25,552 nt of DNA, from contig FR889125.1 of assembly GCA_000436835.1 (NCBI GenBank), forward strand, positions 1 to 25,552. Direction: 5' to 3'. A program made the translations under genes and the position numbers. A model generated the notes under the pieces. The model worked only from the letters and a program-made list of their open reading frames with translations. It was not told where the DNA came from and ran no database searches. This DNA is from Eubacterium sp. CAG:251. Its GTDB lineage: Bacteria > Bacillota > Clostridia > Oscillospirales > Acutalibacteraceae. Below are positions 21,795-25,552 of the stretch, in pieces. Each line of letters opens with the position of its first letter. Within the stretch, counting starts at the first letter, position 1.

Positions 21795-22814
21795 ATGGAC
21801 AGCGAAATGCTTGGCAGAATCATCAGCGCTGCACGAAAGCAAAAGAATTTATCACAAAAAGAGCTTGGCGATTTGCTGAACGTTTCAAACAAGGCCGTAT
21901 CAAAATGGGAAAACGGCGAAGCAACACCGAGACAGGAAACGCTTATAAAGCTGTGCGATATACTTGAACTTAACAAGACTGAAATCTTAGGTTTTGAGCA
22001 GAAATACGATTCAAAAGAAATTGACAGTTTAAAAAATGAAAACAGCAAACTGAAAAATCAAATAGAAAGCATAAACAAAAAGCAGAAAAAAGCTTTAAAA
22101 TATATTTTTGTCGTTGCGATTTGCTTTGTTATTTTCGTTGTGGCAGTATCGTTTTTAATTTCAAAAAATTCCTCGCAAAACAGTAATATTGACGACATTT
22201 CGCAAAACGGTACTAAAATAGTTTTTGCCGACAATGAATTTATACCTATATATAAGGAACTTGAATTCACACTCAATCACGAATTTGACTTTAGCGACTG
22301 CGAGCAAAAATATGCAACATATATCACCAAAAACGGCAAAAAGAAGAAAGTGCTTATTTATTGCGACGCATATTCCGATTTTGTTATGCTCAAAGCCAAA
22401 GGTAAAAATCATTATTACGCAAATGAAAAAATCAATTATTTAAAATGCGACAAAAAATATATTGAAAATATCGAAATTGATACCGCCTCGATAATTAATA
22501 ATAATTTTTACGAATATAACAGCCTGCTTTTCGGCGACGAAAATTACAGCGGCGACAAAGATTTATTAATAGATTATATCAATTCAAGCAAAAAAAACGT
22601 ATCGAAAAAAATTGTTGAACGTTATCTCGGCAATAAAACAAGAAGAGTTGTAATTTGTTTAAAATCCAATGAAGATATCGGTAACATTAATCTGTCATCA
22701 TTTTGCCCCGGCGAATTTTTTAAAGGCGATAAAGGAAAAATTTACTTTTACGACTACAACACCTCTAACGCATACGAGGTAGGAAAGGAGCTTGGTGAAA
22801 ATGTCTACAAATAG
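21795..22814 (+). CDS. Membrane-anchored XRE-family regulator with extracytoplasmic domain
   Basis: A 339-residue one-component regulator. The helix-turn-helix is at 7-62 (LSQKELGDLLNVSNKAVSKW then ENGEATPRQETLIKLCDIL, a Cro/CI-type HTH_3). A coiled coil rich in Lys, Glu and Asn follows (68-100), then one transmembrane helix (101-123) and an external domain of about 215 residues with no recognised family and few cysteines. DNA binding is thus tied to the inner face of the membrane, with a sensor outside. AAAGGAGG precedes the ATG. It overlaps the next gene by 14 bases, so the two are made together and probably act together. The signal and target genes are unknown. Confidence 0.85.
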   Translation: MDSEMLGRIISAARKQKNLSQKELGDLLNVSNKAVSKWENGEATPRQETLIKLCDILELNKTEILGFEQKYDSKEIDSLKNENSKLKNQIESINKKQKKALKYIFVVAICFVIFVVAVSFLISKNSSQNSNIDDISQNGTKIVFADNEFIPIYKELEFTLNHEFDFSDCEQKYATYITKNGKKKKVLIYCDAYSDFVMLKAKGKNHYYANEKINYLKCDKKYIENIEIDTASIINNNFYEYNSLLFGDENYSGDKDLLIDYINSSKKNVSKKIVERYLGNKTRRVVICLKSNEDIGNINLSSFCPGEFFKGDKGKIYFYDYNTSNAYEVGKELGENVYK

Positions 22815-25380
22815 AAAAGACAATTTAAACGACATTATCAAGCGGCAGGAAGCGATTTTATCATCACTCAAGGATGAAGCACAATCCATTGATAGTGACT
22901 CAATAATCAAGCAAAACGAGAGCCTAAGCAGTGAAATCAAAGAAATTAAAGAGAAGAACTCTGTTCTTTCAAAGGAAAACGAGCAGCTAAAAGGTGACCT
23001 TTCAAATACGAGAAGTGCTCTTTTCAGAAAGCTTGCAAATGAAAAATTAAATGCCTTTACACGTGTTCAAAAAGACATTGACAAAATGTATTACAAGGGC
23101 GAGAATACCACAAAAAGCAGGCTTGACGAATACAGCAAGGGCTGTGAAAAAAGCCTTGATGAAACAATAGCGGCAATCAACTCCCTGGCAGACTGCGAAT
23201 ATGATGAGATACTTAATAAATTTCTAAATTTGAAAAAAGAATTTGAACAAAAGAGAGAAAATCTCGAAAAATATTCAAACGAGCAATTCGACAATCTCCG
23301 CCAAACGAATAATAAAATCGGAGAAAAGCTGAAAGATGAGCCGCTGAGTGACACTGAAAAAAATGCGTCGCTAAAGCAAAAAAGTCTTGAATCGTTTATT
23401 GGCTTAAACGTGCTCAGCAAGGCGGGTATTCTCCTTTTCATAATCGGTATAATCCTTGTGGGCAGATACGCTTATCTTCACATGTCTGACCTTTTCAAAT
23501 GCTTGCTTATATACATTCTCGGCGGTGTACTCGTTGCAATCGGCGAAATATTTTACAAAAAAGAAAAAAATGTTTTTTCAACTGCACTTATAAGCGGCGG
23601 TGTTTCCGTTTTATATGCGGCAACTGCATCCGGATATTTTGCATTTGACATTTTTTCGGCAAGGCTTACATTTGTAATATGCATCATAGTTACAGCTGTG
23701 GCAATTCTGCTTTCAATGCAAACGAAAAATCAAATTGTTTGCACATTCGCATCCCTCGGCGGTTATCTGCCAGTAGTTGTGCTTTACTTAATCAGCTTTG
23801 GCAAAGCGGCAAGCGACAATATGTTTTTACCTGTATCAAGCGCATATTTTTGCCTGCTCGCTATAGTTGTTTTCATAATGACTTACAATAAAAAATGGTA
23901 TGCGGCGCAATTTATATCGTTTGCATTGCACATCACGGCAGTCGGCGGTATCGGTGCTTGCGCTTGGGCGCTCAAAGACCTCGGCGGCTATTCATATGCT
24001 CTTCCTCTTTCCGCTGTCTTTTCAATAGTATCATTCATTATTTATCTTGCAATGCCGAGCGGAAAAATCATTTTAAACAAAAAGCTTGAAACAGAGGATA
24101 CTGTTTTGCTTAGTTTAAACACAGTTACAGGAGCAATAAGCATAGGCGTTACGCTTTACCATTGCTTTGAGCGTATGGTGGCAAACAGAGTTGTCGGAAT
24201 TGTATTTTTAGTATTTGCTTTTCTTTACATAATCCTGTTTTCAAAAATCAACAAATCTGAAAATAAAGACAGCGCTTCAAAATTTGCAACAATTATATCA
24301 TCGTTTAGCGCACTTGTGTTTTCAATGCTGATTGTACCGTATATGTTCGGCTTAAAATATGCGCCTATCGCCTGGGCAATAGAGGGTGCGATACTTGCAA
24401 TATTCTCTATTAAAAAGAGAATTTTTATAAGCGAAATTGCAGGATTTTTCTGTATACTCCTGTCACTTGCTTTCGGAATTTACTATAATTCAACAAACGG
24501 ATACTCGTCTTTATTGGCGGTTATCGTTTTCACAATAATTCTAATATCCGCTTTAAGTTACGATTTATTCGGCATAATCGCTGCAAAAGACAATGCGCCA
24601 TACAGAATTATAGAAGCAATTACTGCCATTTCCACGTTTGCTTATCTTGAATTTATTTATAATACAATCATCCACAGTCCGAGTATTAAATATTTCAGCG
24701 AATTTACGAATGTTGCGGTGGCAATAATCTTTGCACTTGTGATTGCAACAACACTTCGATTCGGTATATTCAAAAGCAAAATTACGCTCATTTTAAGTGA
24801 TGTGATTGGAATTTTATTAATGCCGATTACATTTATAAGGCTCAATATTCTTGAAGAATATGACTATATAATCAATTTTTATCAGCAACAGGTAAGTGCA
24901 CAATCGCCTAAAATATTCAATATAGTTTTGCTTATAGCGGTAAATATTGCAGTCGGCATATTCTTTGCAAAATGCATAAGCAGTGCGATAAACCGTCACT
25001 CCGCAAGTGCTTGGGTGTTTACATTAATGACATCAATTTGCGCTCTTGCACTCATTACCTCAACCGTTATGGCTCAATTCGATATAGAATTTTCAAGTGC
25101 GATAATCAGCACAATTTATATTCTTGTATCAATTATCCTTCTTGTTGTGGGATTCAAGAAAAACTACACGGTTATCCGTTCAAGCGGACTTGCAATTATT
25201 CTTTGCACCTTTGCAAAGCTTTGCTTTATTGATACAAGATCGCTTGAATCGACCTGGAAAATTCTATCCTACTTTGCATTCGGAGCTATACTTATCATCA
25301 TTTCATTTGTATATCAAAAATTCAGCAAAAGACTTGAAAATGAAGCGGTGAGCATTAACGACGATAATAAAAATGAATAA
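22801..25380 (+). CDS. DUF2339-like polytopic membrane protein with N-terminal coiled coil
   Basis: An 859-residue protein. Residues 1 to about 195 are charged and helical with heptad-like repeats, a probable cytoplasmic coiled coil. From about 205 on there is a dense succession of hydrophobic helices (I estimate more than 20) up to about 840, then a polar tail. The start of the membrane part (GLNVLSKAGILLFIIGIILVGRYA) and the following GGVLVAIGE, ALISGGVSVLYAATA and LASLGGY-like segments resemble the DUF2339 family, whose function is not known. The frame opens at a TTG (22792), but AAAGGAG ten bases before the ATG at 22801 makes that the likelier start; a GTG at 22795 is possible. It is translationally coupled to the upstream regulator, which may sense something this protein handles. 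Confidence 0.8.
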   Translation: MSTNRKDNLNDIIKRQEAILSSLKDEAQSIDSDSIIKQNESLSSEIKEIKEKNSVLSKENEQLKGDLSNTRSALFRKLANEKLNAFTRVQKDIDKMYYKGENTTKSRLDEYSKGCEKSLDETIAAINSLADCEYDEILNKFLNLKKEFEQKRENLEKYSNEQFDNLRQTNNKIGEKLKDEPLSDTEKNASLKQKSLESFIGLNVLSKAGILLFIIGIILVGRYAYLHMSDLFKCLLIYILGGVLVAIGEIFYKKEKNVFSTALISGGVSVLYAATASGYFAFDIFSARLTFVICIIVTAVAILLSMQTKNQIVCTFASLGGYLPVVVLYLISFGKAASDNMFLPVSSAYFCLLAIVVFIMTYNKKWYAAQFISFALHITAVGGIGACAWALKDLGGYSYALPLSAVFSIVSFIIYLAMPSGKIILNKKLETEDTVLLSLNTVTGAISIGVTLYHCFERMVANRVVGIVFLVFAFLYIILFSKINKSENKDSASKFATIISSFSALVFSMLIVPYMFGLKYAPIAWAIEGAILAIFSIKKRIFISEIAGFFCILLSLAFGIYYNSTNGYSSLLAVIVFTIILISALSYDLFGIIAAKDNAPYRIIEAITAISTFAYLEFIYNTIIHSPSIKYFSEFTNVAVAIIFALVIATTLRFGIFKSKITLILSDVIGILLMPITFIRLNILEEYDYIINFYQQQVSAQSPKIFNIVLLIAVNIAVGIFFAKCISSAINRHSASAWVFTLMTSICALALITSTVMAQFDIEFSSAIISTIYILVSIILLVVGFKKNYTVIRSSGLAIILCTFAKLCFIDTRSLESTWKILSYFAFGAILIIISFVYQKFSKRLENEAVSINDDNKNE

Positions 25381-25502
25381 TAAAAAAGACCTTCAGACTA
25401 TCGATAAAGTGGCTAAACCGTGCCGTGCTTAAATTATCATAAAGTAATGACGTAGGGCAAGGGCTTGCTCTTTCCGGAATAAAATCAAAAATACATTTAT
25501 AG
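25381..25502. other. Short AT-rich spacer after the DUF2339-like gene
   Basis: I see no gene, promoter or RNA motif here. The imperfect repeat near 25456-25472 (GGGCAAGGGCTTGCTC) could form a small stem but has no T-tract. Confidence 0.5.
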
Positions 25503-25537
25503 AAAAAAGACAAGGACATTGAGTCCTTGTCTTTTTT
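25503..25537. terminator. Bidirectional terminator near the window end
   Basis: A perfect 15-bp stem (25503-25517 with 25523-25537), 5-base loop, with A6 and T6 tracts in the arms. It lies 122 bases past the DUF2339-like stop and may also end a convergent gene beyond the window. Confidence 0.85.
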
Positions 25538-25552
25538 GGCACTTTCCGTCTT

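Overview
The window is about 25.5 kb of low-GC DNA with tightly packed genes, strong Shine-Dalgarno sites, clear sigma-A promoters (TTGACA-17-TATAAT type) and many intrinsic terminators. Gene content (FruRKA with HPr and EI, HPr Ser46, RlmH, WalJ-like hydrolase, bifunctional AdhE behind Rex-type operators, nadB/nadC, DUF2339-like protein) points to an anaerobic, fermentative Firmicute of class Clostridia. A gut Oscillospiraceae/Ruminococcaceae-type genome is my best guess, but the sequence alone does not prove the family.

Layout. 1-735: a single-gene IS200-type insertion element (tnpA on minus) with terminal hairpins and a 5' leader that can sequester its own ribosome binding site. 766-6524 (minus): one fructose PTS operon, fruR-fruK-fruA-ptsH-ptsI, with its own promoter. 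It carries both the fructose-specific and the general PTS proteins, and a terminator-like hairpin sits between ptsH and ptsI. 6662-8999 (minus): nadB-nadC (NAD synthesis) with its own promoter and terminator. 9002-11044 (plus): a divergent pair, HAD-type phosphatase plus calcineurin-like metallophosphatase. 11375-12670 (plus): murA, then a terminator. 12771-14035 (plus): WalJ-like metallo-beta-lactamase hydrolase and rlmH, overlapping by 4 bp. 14092-14424 (plus): a small four-helix membrane protein with its own promoter. 14445-14569 (minus): a promoter covered by two inverted repeats that leads into a hairpin with a large C-rich loop and no ORF, a candidate small regulatory RNA. 14637-15002 (minus): N/Q/Y-rich two-helix membrane protein. 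15176-15919 (minus): aminoglycoside-phosphotransferase-fold kinase. 15974-18571 (minus): adhE. 18587-18914: divergent control region with three Rex-like operators. 18915-21638 (plus): a two-domain glycosyltransferase related to teichoic-acid polymerases. 21795-25380 (plus): a membrane-anchored XRE regulator overlapping a large DUF2339-like membrane protein. The window ends at a bidirectional terminator.

How the genes work together. The fru operon imports fructose as fructose-1-phosphate and makes fructose-1,6-bisphosphate for glycolysis. AdhE reoxidises the NADH that glycolysis produces, apparently under redox (Rex) control. nadBC supply part of de novo NAD synthesis, although nadA is not in the window. 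MurA, the WalJ-like hydrolase and the two-domain glycosyltransferase relate to the cell envelope.

The least ordinary signals are the 14445-14569 promoter/operator/hairpin unit with no gene, the ptsH/ptsI intercistronic hairpin, the glycosyltransferase with a degenerate second domain, and the XRE-sensor/DUF2339 pair. I did not find CRISPR arrays, tRNAs, rRNAs, phage genes or an obvious new defence system.
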